Source of the DNA: an uncultured Thalassospira sp.
GTDB lineage: Bacteria > Pseudomonadota > Alphaproteobacteria > Rhodospirillales_A > Thalassospiraceae
NCBI GenBank assembly: GCA_946885765.1
Contig: CAMPHD010000099.1
Span: forward strand, 1-9,463
DNA: 9,463 nucleotides
Direction of reading: 5' to 3'
Position numbers and translations under genes: made by a program. The notes under the pieces were generated by a model that worked only from the letters and a program-made list of their open reading frames with translations, ran no database searches and was not told the DNA's origin. Position 1 is the stretch's first letter, and each line of letters begins with the position of its first letter. Below are positions 1-5,490 of this stretch, in pieces.

Positions 1-2
1 CG

Positions 3-443
3 ATATCCACCCTGCCCGATGATTATTATGTGCATGACGCAATCGGTCATGCACTGGTCGGGCAAAATCGCGGCAAGACATTCCGTCTGGGCGATGATGT
101 TGTTGTCCGTATTGCCGAGGCCGACGCGGCAACCGGGTCGCTTGCGCTGCGTCTGGCGGGTCATGCTGATATCACCGACCGTGACCTGATCGAACGGCCG
201 CGTGGGCGCGGGCACCGTCGTGGCAGCCCCGGCGACCGCAGCCACCGTCATGGCACCAAACCGGGTTTCCGCGCCAATCCAAAGGATAAAAGCGGTGCAT
301 CTGGTGGCGGACCACGTGGTGGCGCACCGGGTGGAAAACCGGGGGGCAACCCCGCGGGCAAGAAGAAAACCACACCGAAAAAACAGCGCAAGCTGGTGGC
401 ATCAAGCCGGGTCGCGCGAAACACGACCAAACGCGATAGTTAA
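3..443 (+). CDS. rnr: Ribonuclease R, C-terminal part (5' end outside window)
   Basis: Only the last 146 codons are present, and the reading frame is open to the left edge. RNase R is a processive 3'-to-5' exoribonuclease that degrades structured RNA, mRNA and defective rRNA in the cytoplasm. The visible part starts inside the C-terminal S1 RNA-binding domain: the ISTLPDDYYVHD and G-x-x-F-R-L-G-D-D-V-V-V-R segments are typical of the RNase R S1 barrel, roughly residues 1-55 of the fragment. It is followed by a long basic, low-complexity tail of about 90 residues rich in Gly, Lys, Arg and Pro, as is usual for RNase R and thought to aid binding to RNA or ribosomes. The catalytic RNB domain lies upstream and cannot be seen. 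The TAA stop at 441-443 runs straight into a terminator hairpin, so this is the last gene of its transcript. Another S1-tailed exonuclease is possible but the fit to RNase R is good. Confidence 0.88.
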   Translation: MSTLPDDYYVHDAIGHALVGQNRGKTFRLGDDVVVRIAEADAATGSLALRLAGHADITDRDLIERPRGRGHRRGSPGDRSHRHGTKPGFRANPKDKSGASGGGPRGGAPGGKPGGNPAGKKKTTPKKQRKLVASSRVARNTTKRDS

Positions 444-475
444 AAAAAAGGGCGACCGTGATGGTCGCCCTTTTT
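442..475. terminator. Bidirectional intrinsic terminator between rnr and the Hpt gene
   Basis: A perfect 8-bp stem GGGCGACC (450-457) / GGTCGCCC (463-470) with a 5-nt loop is flanked by eight A's on the left (442-449) and five T's on the right (471-475). It can therefore act on both strands. It begins one base into the rnr stop codon and lies about 20 nt beyond the stop of the converging minus-strand gene, so it probably ends both transcripts. Confidence 0.9.
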
Positions 476-495
476 GTTGATATCGGATTCAGTTA

Positions 496-1278
496 TCAGT
501 CAAGCGTTTCAATGAACTGTGCCAGATGTTCCGCCGTTTGTTTGCCGCGGTTGGATATAATCGCGACATTTGATGACAGTCCTTCGAGATCAGGGTGGGA
601 TGCATCGAAGCTTGTCAAAAGACCAAGCGCCTTGCCCTTTAGCGTTTTCATCGCGGCAAGGGCACGGATCAATTCGATCCCGCTTAACCCATCCAGAACC
701 GCAGCAGTGATGATTGCATCGGGGCGCGATTGCACGACGGTTTGAAACGCTTCGACTGCGGTCCGCGCGGTAATGGTCCGAAACCCCTTTTCACGCAGTT
801 CACGTTGCAGGAAATGCGCCTGCACGGTGGTGGCAGTAACGATCAGGACTTCCTTGTCGTGCGCAGTCGGCTTGTCTGCGGTCGTACCTTCGCCATCCTT
901 TTTCGCACTTCGGGTCGGCAGCGAACGCAGGATACGGGTTTCTTCCTCGGCCGGGGGGTTGGTGCCGCTTTCGATGATTTCGCGGATCCATGTCGTGAAA
1001 TCGACAAGTGATGCGGCTTCGAGGTCATCAATCTCGGTCAATTCGGCGATGTAATCTTCCATGCGGTGCGCGATTGCACCGACCAGCGGAAACCCGAACG
1101 AACCGGCAAGACCTTTGACAGTGTGTGCCTCGCGCCGGAGTTCCGCAATGCCGACTTCGGCCTTGTCCATGCCGCCAGCCACACGATCAATCGTCGTTTC
1201 GATACGATCCGTGCGTTCAAGGGTGTCTTCAATGAAATCCTGTTTCAGTCGGGCGACGATATCGTCTGCATTCCCCAT
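496..1278 (-). CDS. Hpt-domain protein with degenerate receiver-like C-terminal domain
   Basis: A 260-residue predicted cytoplasmic signalling protein. Residues about 1-105 form a histidine-phosphotransfer (Hpt) domain with the signature AHTVKGLAGSFGF, whose phosphorylatable His is residue 52 and is followed by K55-G56. A Lys/Thr-rich linker leads to residues about 141-260, which follow the pattern of a response-regulator receiver. However, the acidic pair after beta1 is Thr148-Ala149, and the position of the phospho-acceptor Asp is Ala192 (IITAAVLDGLSG, where active receivers have Asp). The conserved Lys near the C-terminus is also not in place, although Thr222 is kept. The receiver should not accept phosphate and may instead bind a partner. 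The start was chosen at 1278 because AGGAG sits 7 nt upstream (1286-1290) and a promoter lies inside the longer open frame that begins at 1359. The gene is transcribed alone toward rnr. The cognate kinase is not in the window. Confidence 0.8.
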   Translation of the reverse strand: MGNADDIVARLKQDFIEDTLERTDRIETTIDRVAGGMDKAEVGIAELRREAHTVKGLAGSFGFPLVGAIAHRMEDYIAELTEIDDLEAASLVDFTTWIREIIESGTNPPAEEETRILRSLPTRSAKKDGEGTTADKPTAHDKEVLIVTATTVQAHFLQRELREKGFRTITARTAVEAFQTVVQSRPDAIITAAVLDGLSGIELIRALAAMKTLKGKALGLLTSFDASHPDLEGLSSNVAIISNRGKQTAEHLAQFIETLD

Positions 1279-1326
1279 CTGGGCGCTCCTGTACCGGTTT
1301 GAAGACATCAGTATCAAAGGATCGGC

Positions 1327-1355
1327 ATTATAACGGCTTTCGGCACGGTTTTCAG
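1327..1355 (-). promoter_or_regulatory. Sigma-70-type promoter for the Hpt gene
   Basis: On the minus strand a perfect TATAAT -10 (plus 1327-1332) is preceded by CTGAAA (plus 1350-1355, four of six matches to TTGACA) with a 17-nt spacer. Transcription would start near 1320, giving a leader of about 40 nt to the ATG at 1278. The promoter lies inside the longest open frame (which begins at 1359), so that extension is unlikely to be translated. Confidence 0.6.
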
Positions 1356-1475
1356 CCATGTCGGAAAAGCACTTGCCCGATCACTTCAACTTCATGATGA
1401 TAGCGAACCGTTTCAATGCCCCTTTTTTCCGGCCTGATCAAGGGGCTGGATCAAGAAACAGGAACGCATGCCACC

Positions 1476-1853
1476 ATGCAGCCAGAATACAGCGAACAAA
1501 GCAGCGGATCGCGCTTGCTGACCGGTCTTAGCCGCGGATTTCGACGCAAATGCCCCAATTGCGGGCATGGCCTTGCTTTTGGCGGATACCTCAAATTGCG
1601 CGATGAATGTGATTGCTGTGCGCATCCGATTGGCGAATATCGCTGTGATGATGCCCCGCCCTATTTCACGATTTTCGTTGTCGGCCATATCGTTGTTGGC
1701 GGTGCTCTTTCCATGGAACAATCCATGCAGCCATCCATGGCGTTGCAATTGTCTGTCTGGCTTCCGACGACCATTTTACTGTGCCTTGCCTTCCTGCCCT
1801 TTATCAAGGGTGCGGTGCTTGGAACCCAATGGGCGATGAAGATCAAGGGATAG
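1476..1853 (+). CDS. DUF983 family protein (zinc-ribbon plus two membrane segments)
   Basis: A small membrane protein of 125 residues from the ATG at 1476 (145 if the ATG at 1416 is used). The N-terminal part carries two CxxC pairs, CPNC (residues 26 and 29) and CDCC (45 and 48), which would form a zinc ribbon. An APPYF motif is followed by two hydrophobic segments of about 20 residues (about 62-80 and 91-112), then LGTQWAMKIKG. This is the usual DUF983 layout. The biochemical role is unknown; in alphaproteobacteria relatives are often found near cytochrome oxidase or rnr/protease genes. The 1476 start is preferred because the first 20 residues of the longer form do not resemble the family, but AGGA (1460-1463) is 12 nt away, which is rather far, so the start is uncertain. 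The gene is divergent from the Hpt gene and runs in the same direction as the protease that follows 74 nt later. Confidence 0.8.
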   Translation: MQPEYSEQSSGSRLLTGLSRGFRRKCPNCGHGLAFGGYLKLRDECDCCAHPIGEYRCDDAPPYFTIFVVGHIVVGGALSMEQSMQPSMALQLSVWLPTTILLCLAFLPFIKGAVLGTQWAMKIKG

Positions 1854-1856
1854 TCA

Positions 1857-1886
1857 TTGTCGGCTGCGTACCATTCGCAGTACAAT
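1857..1886 (+). promoter_or_regulatory. Possible promoter for the S41 protease gene
   Basis: TTGTCG (1857-1862) and TACAAT (1881-1886) are separated by 18 nt, with four and five matches to the sigma-70 consensus. The start point would be near 1893, about 35 nt before the proposed TTG start. It may only supplement read-through from the DUF983 gene. Confidence 0.4.
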
Positions 1887-1927
1887 AACGTTCATGTTGA
1901 TCCATCTCGTTTCGGATTGAGCACATT

Positions 1928-3544
1928 TTGGCATCAGCCACACAAGACTTCGATACTGTTGCTTTCCGTCCGGCTTTGCGCCTGATCAGGTGCGTTGCCG
2001 GTATGTTTGGCATGTGCCTTTTGCTGGCCGGGTGCGTGACCCAGCGTGCGGATGTGATCATTTCAAGTGACGATGCACAGACCCGCGATGTGATGTCACA
2101 GGCCATTGAACTGGTGGCGACCCGTTACATTGATCCGATTGGCCGCGAACAGATCGTTGTCAATGCGCTTGATGGGCTTTCGAGCATTGATCCGAATATT
2201 CGGATCGGCATGACGCCAGACGAAATCATACTTGGATATAATGGTAAAACCGTTCGTAATCTTGCCCTGCCCGCCGCCGATAGCGAGGAACAGGATACCC
2301 TTTTGTGGACGGAGCTGACGCTTAAGGGGGTTGGCATTTACCGGGTTTATTCACCAGATTTGCGCCATGCCGATCCACTTTTGGTGCAATCGGCACTTGT
2401 CAGCGGGTCGATCAAGAATCTTGATCGATACAGCCGTTACGAAGGCCCCAGTCAGGCCGAAACGGCACGCACACGGCGCGATGGTTATATCGGGGTTGGT
2501 CTGCGACTGATCGGTGGCGATGGCTATCCGGTGATCAAGAAAGTCCACGAAGACAGCCCGGCGGCCAAGGCAGGCCTTAATATTGGCGATCAACTGATTT
2601 CGGTGAACGGGATCAACCTGTATAACAGGACCGCGACCTATGCCAGCGACCTTCTACATGGCGAGGAAGGCACGCGCGTTGCAATCGAAATCAATGGTGC
2701 CGACAGCCAGATCGTCACACCGGTCGAAATCATGCGCGAACGCGTTATCAGTCGAACCGTATTTGCCGAAATTCGCGACAATGTCCTGATTGCCCGGATC
2801 GCCAGCTTTAACAGTGCGACGGCAAAGGCCCTTGGCGATGAAATCCTCAAGGCCGATCTTTTCCCGGGGGGCTTGCGCGGGGTAATCCTTGACCTTCGCG
2901 GTAATCGTGGCGGCCTTTTGCAGCAAGGGGTCGAGGTTGCCGATCTGTTCATTGCCGGCGGCCCGATTGCCAATACGCGATCACGCGTGATGGCCGCACG
3001 CCATATCTTCAAGGCCGATGCCGAAGACCTGAGCCATGGGGCGCCGCTTGTGGTTCTGATTGATGGTAGAACGGCATCATCGGCCGAACTGGTGGCCGCA
3101 GCCCTTCAGGACCGTAATCGCGCTGTTCTGATTGGGTCAACCAGTTTTGGCAAGGGATCGGTTCAGGCGATCAATGATCTTTCGAACAAGGGGACACTCA
3201 CCTTTACATGGTCACAGATGACAGCCCCATCCGGTTACACATTTGATCGTATCGGACTTTTCCCGTCGATCTGCACGGCCACGAACGGAATTGATCCCGA
3301 TGAACAAATCAAATCGGCACTGGCCCATCGCGATGACATGGTTGCCGTGATGACCAAATGGCGCAAGCTGGATTATCAGAACGAACAGGCGCGCCAGGAC
3401 CTTAGAAATGTGTGTCCGGCTCGTCAGGGCGTTGATGAAAACGACATTGATATCGCGCTTGAATTGATCAAAAACCTGCCGGGTTACAAGGATTTGGCTC
3501 AGTTGCCGATGAATGAAATTGCCGATACCTTTGCGTCGCAATAA
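1928..3544 (+). CDS. S41 family C-terminal processing peptidase (CtpA-type), predicted lipoprotein
   Basis: A 538-residue serine protease of the tail-specific/C-terminal processing family, acting on periplasmic or membrane-associated proteins. The N-terminus has Arg residues (14, 18, 21), a short hydrophobic core and the lipobox LLAGC with Cys36, so the mature protein should be lipid-anchored. A PDZ domain spans about 187-258 (GYIGVGL, SPAAKAGLNIGD). The S41 catalytic core follows: LDLRGNRGGLLQQGVEVADLF at about 321-341, then the Ser-Lys dyad Ser384 (TASSAELVAAAL) and Lys409 (FGKGSVQ). The 25-residue spacing is the same as in CtpA/CtpB/Prc. The usual A-S-A-S-E reads A-S-S-A-E here. The start is TTG at 1928: no ATG lies between the in-frame stop at 1898 and codon 26, and starting at codon 26 would remove the basic part of the signal peptide. 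The Shine-Dalgarno is weak, so the start is the least certain point. A C-terminal helical extension of about 90 residues follows the core. The substrate is unknown. Confidence 0.88.
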   Translation: MASATQDFDTVAFRPALRLIRCVAGMFGMCLLLAGCVTQRADVIISSDDAQTRDVMSQAIELVATRYIDPIGREQIVVNALDGLSSIDPNIRIGMTPDEIILGYNGKTVRNLALPAADSEEQDTLLWTELTLKGVGIYRVYSPDLRHADPLLVQSALVSGSIKNLDRYSRYEGPSQAETARTRRDGYIGVGLRLIGGDGYPVIKKVHEDSPAAKAGLNIGDQLISVNGINLYNRTATYASDLLHGEEGTRVAIEINGADSQIVTPVEIMRERVISRTVFAEIRDNVLIARIASFNSATAKALGDEILKADLFPGGLRGVILDLRGNRGGLLQQGVEVADLFIAGGPIANTRSRVMAARHIFKADAEDLSHGAPLVVLIDGRTASSAELVAAALQDRNRAVLIGSTSFGKGSVQAINDLSNKGTLTFTWSQMTAPSGYTFDRIGLFPSICTATNGIDPDEQIKSALAHRDDMVAVMTKWRKLDYQNEQARQDLRNVCPARQGVDENDIDIALELIKNLPGYKDLAQLPMNEIADTFASQ

Positions 3545-3571
3545 AAATGGCATTCTTTTTGCCAAAATGGC

Positions 3572-3599
3572 TTGACACCCGGCGCATAACCTTTATGTT
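3572..3599 (+). promoter_or_regulatory. Sigma-70 promoter of rpmG
   Basis: A perfect TTGACA (3572-3577) is followed after 16 nt by TATGTT (3594-3599). The predicted start point is near 3606, leaving a leader of about 33 nt that carries the Shine-Dalgarno. It fits the strong expression expected for a ribosomal protein gene and makes rpmG a separate unit from the protease. Confidence 0.75.
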
Positions 3600-3638
3600 C
3601 CGCGGCCTGAGATACACCTGAACACAGGAAGCTGAGAT

Positions 3639-3806
3639 ATGGCGAAGCCCGCTTCAATCCTCGTAAAGTTGGTAAGCACCGCTGATACCGGTTACTTCTA
3701 CGTCGTTAAGAAGAACCCGCGGAATACCACCGAGAAATTCTCGTTTCGCAAGTACGACCCGGTCGTGCGCAAGCACGTCGAGTTCAAAGAAGCGAAAATG
3801 AAGTAA
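3639..3806 (+). CDS. rpmG: 50S ribosomal protein L33
   Basis: A 55-residue basic protein beginning [20 protein letters not shown] and containing the L33 hallmarks: [12 protein letters not shown], then [18 protein letters not shown] at the C-terminus. It is a structural protein of the large ribosomal subunit near the E site. It has no Cys, so it is the zinc-independent form, and its length is normal for alphaproteobacteria. The ATG at 3639 has AGGAAG (3626-3631) 7 nt upstream. The gene is monocistronic, with its own promoter before it and a strong terminator 35 nt after it. Identification is firm. Confidence 0.96.
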   Translation: MAKPASILVKLVSTADTGYFYVVKKNPRNTTEKFSFRKYDPVVRKHVEFKEAKMK

Positions 3807-3841
3807 TCTGTCGGCTAACGCTGATTGGATTATCGGAATTT

Positions 3842-3875
3842 AAAAAAGACGTGACCTTCGGGTCACGTCTTTTTT
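3842..3875. terminator. Bidirectional terminator after rpmG
   Basis: Nine GC-containing pairs GACGTGACC (3848-3856) / GGTCACGTC (3861-3869) close a stable TTCG tetraloop. Six A's precede the stem and six T's follow it, so it can stop both rpmG on the plus strand and the converging DUF423 gene on the minus strand. Confidence 0.93.
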
Positions 3876-3903
3876 ATTTCCTGATCAGCCTTGCGAAATC
3901 GCG

Positions 3904-4281
3904 TCAGGCTGAAAACCGCTTCCACCCTGCCCCGGCCAGCATCAGCCAACCGAGAACGAATGACAGCCCACCGATTGGGGCAACCATGCCAAACGAGCTG
4001 ATCCCGGCAAAGGCGATGATATAAAGCGCGCCACAGAAGAACAGAATCCCCGCCAGCATTGCATAAGCCGCCAAGCGCAGTAGCCGATCATCAGGCACCT
4101 GATGAGCAAGAGCCGCGATAGCAGCCAAAGCCGCAGCATGCAACAGTTGATAATGCGCGCCGGTTTCGACAAGCTCGCGCGCACGGTTCATTTCCTCGCC
4201 CACCATGCCGTGGGATGCAAACGCGCCAAGTGCAACCGCGACTGCACCATTCAGACCCGCCATAACAACAGATAACCGCAT
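3904..4281 (-). CDS. DUF423 family membrane protein (YgdD-like)
   Basis: A 125-residue integral membrane protein with four predicted transmembrane segments, at about residues 4-24, 45-60, 69-92 and 98-119. The family features visible are GAFASHG near residue 19, HYQLLHAAAL at about 43-52 and APIGGLSFVLGW at about 101-112. The function of this family is not established. The ATG at 4281 has only a weak GGGA-type Shine-Dalgarno about 10 nt upstream, but the first transmembrane segment needs this start. It converges on rpmG with a shared terminator. A terminator stands between it and the CRP-family gene upstream, so it is probably a separate transcription unit, although no clear promoter was seen in the short gap. 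Confidence 0.85.
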   Translation of the reverse strand: MRLSVVMAGLNGAVAVALGAFASHGMVGEEMNRARELVETGAHYQLLHAAALAAIAALAHQVPDDRLLRLAAYAMLAGILFFCGALYIIAFAGISSFGMVAPIGGLSFVLGWLMLAGAGWKRFSA

Positions 4282-4361
4282 GAAGTTGTTTCCCGATTTT
4301 ATGATTCTTTGAACTGGCGATACTTTATCGACCTGCTCACAGCCACGCCATGATCAAACGC

Positions 4362-4393
4362 AAAAAAAATGGCCGTACAAAAATGTACGGCCA
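4362..4393 (-). terminator. Strong rho-independent terminator on the minus strand
   Basis: A perfect 10-bp stem TGGCCGTACA (4370-4379) / TGTACGGCCA (4384-4393) with an AAAA loop is followed, in the minus direction, by eight T's (plus-strand A's 4362-4369). It lies about 155 nt beyond the stop of the CRP-family gene, which is unusually far. It therefore ends either a long 3' UTR or a separate short transcript. Confidence 0.9.
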
Positions 4394-4441
4394 GTAAACT
4401 CTCTTGGGGGAGATGTGCCGGACCAGTTAAATGCCCGTCAC
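4362..4441 (-). ncRNA. Candidate small RNA of about 80 nt downstream of the CRP-family gene
   Basis: This is inference from layout. A consensus CRP box centred at 4482.5 would sit at -41.5 of a start at 4441, the class II position, and TAGAAA (plus 4448-4453) then falls exactly at -12 to -7. The transcript would run about 80 nt to the strong terminator with its U8 tail. It holds no convincing open frame. In the middle is a C-rich segment, UCUCCCCCAAGAGA, able to form a small hairpin with CCCCAA in the loop. C-rich loops that pair with Shine-Dalgarno sequences are known in alphaproteobacterial sRNAs. It could instead be just the 3' UTR of the regulator mRNA, or be processed from it. Confidence 0.4.
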
Positions 4442-4474
4442 CCTCTTTTTCTATCCTGAATGGCGAACCGGTTC

Positions 4475-4490
4475 TGTGACACTCGTCACA
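4475..4490. promoter_or_regulatory. Consensus CRP-type binding site
   Basis: TGTGA-N6-TCACA matches the CRP half-site consensus perfectly on both arms. It lies 60 nt beyond the stop codon of a CRP-family gene whose recognition helix keeps the residues that read this motif. Directly next to it is a 10-bp palindrome GAACCGGTTC (4465-4474). Confidence 0.7.
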
Positions 4491-4549
4491 ATTTGTGAAA
4501 CATTTTCAATTTTCTGCTGATATTTCATTATTTTGCGGCCAATGTCAGC

Positions 4550-5230
4550 CTAGTGGATCGATTCACTGAGGAATTCTTCAAGGCGCCGCACATCAGGAAC
4601 GTAAAGACCGGTATCGTTCTTGGTGACCAGTCCTTTGCGGCCCAGACTTCCCATAACGCGCGCGACCGTCTCGCGCGAGGTGCTGACGCGACCGGCAATG
4701 TCGGAATGAACTGGCACCGGATTTAATGTTGCGGATCCATCATGGGCCATCTCAATCTGTGCACAGCGCAGGATTTCAGCCACAACGCGCTCGTTTGCGC
4801 CAAGTGTGCTGACATCGACAATCCGCCGGGTCGAGGTCCGCACGATGCGCGCCAGTTCGTGAACAACATTCCAAGCAACGGAGGGATGGTTTTTGACGAT
4901 TTTTTCGAAATTGGCCGGGCTAACAATGGCCACATCGGTATTGGTAACCGCCAGAACACAAGCCGATCGGGGTTCGCCATCAATCGCCGAGAGTTGCCCG
5001 ACGCAACCACCTGCCCCGATTTCCTCCAGCGTGATTTCACGTCCCGACAATGAATAATTCACGATCCGGACTTTGCCCGACAGGATCAGATAAACATCCG
5101 AACTATCCGATTCCGGCTCGATGATCTGTGCACCGGCAGAAAACGTTTTCCGGTTGATATGCCGTTCAACATCCGCAAGTGCGGCCTGATCGAGCCCCGA
5201 GAGAATACCGACCACCGATAATTCTACCAT
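4550..5230 (-). CDS. CRP/FNR family transcriptional regulator (CRP-like)
   Basis: A 226-residue dimeric DNA-binding regulator. Residues about 8-115 form a cyclic-nucleotide-binding beta-roll with the phosphate-binding cassette GQLSAIDGEPRSA (78-90). The Glu that contacts the ribose in E. coli CRP is Gln79 here, while the phosphate-binding Arg is kept (Arg88). A long C-helix follows at about 116-142 with Ser133-Thr134 at the positions of Thr127-Ser128 of CRP. The winged helix-turn-helix has the recognition helix TSRETVARVM (184-193), with Arg186, Glu187 and Arg191 as in CRP, predicting TGTGA half-sites. There is no N-terminal Cys cluster, so it is not an oxygen-sensing FNR. The ligand could be cAMP, cGMP or none. 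The ATG at 5230 gives the full beta-roll; the Shine-Dalgarno (GGGG) is close and poor. It is divergent from the alpha/beta hydrolase. Confidence 0.88.
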   Translation of the reverse strand: MVELSVVGILSGLDQAALADVERHINRKTFSAGAQIIEPESDSSDVYLILSGKVRIVNYSLSGREITLEEIGAGGCVGQLSAIDGEPRSACVLAVTNTDVAIVSPANFEKIVKNHPSVAWNVVHELARIVRTSTRRIVDVSTLGANERVVAEILRCAQIEMAHDGSATLNPVPVHSDIAGRVSTSRETVARVMGSLGRKGLVTKNDTGLYVPDVRRLEEFLSESIH

Positions 5231-5278
5231 CTACCCCAGCTTTTCTATTCTATCGTTACCGTCATTTACCGGTCCGTT

Positions 5279-5299
5279 TCCGATGTGATCGGAGCTCCG
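5279..5299. repeat. Two overlapping palindromes in the leader of the CRP-family gene
   Basis: TCCGAT-GTG-ATCGGA (5279-5293) and CGGAGCTCCG (5290-5299) are both perfect inverted repeats and share four bases, so as RNA only one could form at a time. They lie between the predicted start point and the ATG of the regulator. They may be an operator or a leader hairpin. Confidence 0.45.
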
Positions 5300-5321
5300 T
5301 TATCGAAACTATCCCACTAAG

Positions 5322-5350
5322 ATCATATGCAAATCAGCTGACACTGACAA
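5322..5350 (-). promoter_or_regulatory. Sigma-70 promoter of the CRP-family gene
   Basis: On the minus strand TTGTCA (plus 5345-5350) and TATGAT (plus 5322-5327) are separated by exactly 17 nt, each with five of six consensus matches. Transcription would start near 5315, leaving a leader of about 85 nt that contains the palindromes at 5279-5299. A TCAGCTGA palindrome (5334-5341) sits in the spacer. Confidence 0.7.
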
Positions 5351-5381
5351 TCGCCCGCAGTTAATTTCAAGGGGAAATTAC

Positions 5382-5408
5382 GATACAATTGTATGATTAT
5401 ACAGTATC
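5382..5408. promoter_or_regulatory. Operator-like palindrome cluster upstream of the alpha/beta hydrolase
   Basis: Alternating ATACA and TGTAT half-sites make two perfect overlapping palindromes: ATACAATTGTAT (5383-5394) and TGTAT-GATT-ATACA (5390-5403). An outer pair GATAC (5382-5386) / GTATC (5404-5408) encloses both. It lies between the promoter of the regulator and the start of the hydrolase. This is typical of a dimeric repressor or activator site; the protein that binds it is unknown, and the half-site is unlike the CRP half-site. Confidence 0.5.
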
Positions 5409-5452
5409 CAAACGAATGCTGCGGATGCGAAGTCCAGATTTTCGTGTTAGGT

Positions 5453-5458
5453 TATGAT
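5453..5458 (+). promoter_or_regulatory. Possible -10 element for the hydrolase gene
   Basis: TATGAT matches five of six -10 bases about 33 nt before the ATG, but no recognisable -35 lies at the right distance. If real, the promoter probably needs an activator. Confidence 0.3.
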
Positions 5459-5490
5459 GATTCACACAATTCGCATGCAGGAGGCCTGCC

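Noticed and set aside
202..480. Alternative open frames over the 3' part of rnr (both strands)
   Set aside because: They are shadows of the low-complexity basic tail of RNase R, lack a ribosome-binding site, and one runs through the terminator.
1279..1359. Longer form of the Hpt protein starting at 1359
   Set aside because: A TATAAT promoter lies within this stretch and a good AGGAG with 7-nt spacing points to the ATG at 1278, so the extra 27 residues are probably not translated.
3548..3564. TGGCA...TGCCA hairpin after the S41 protease as a terminator
   Set aside because: Only a 5-bp stem with no following T run; it directly precedes the rpmG promoter and is too weak to call.
4413..4430. 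Five-codon plus-strand mini-frame after GGGGGAG, possible leader peptide
   Set aside because: The G-rich motif touches the ATG with no spacing, no gene follows on that strand, and the G-run is better explained as the complement of the C-rich loop of the candidate minus-strand RNA.
4550..5230. FNR-type oxygen-sensing regulator
   Set aside because: No N-terminal Cys cluster for an iron-sulphur centre; the three Cys residues (76, 91, 156) are scattered, and the recognition helix is CRP-like.
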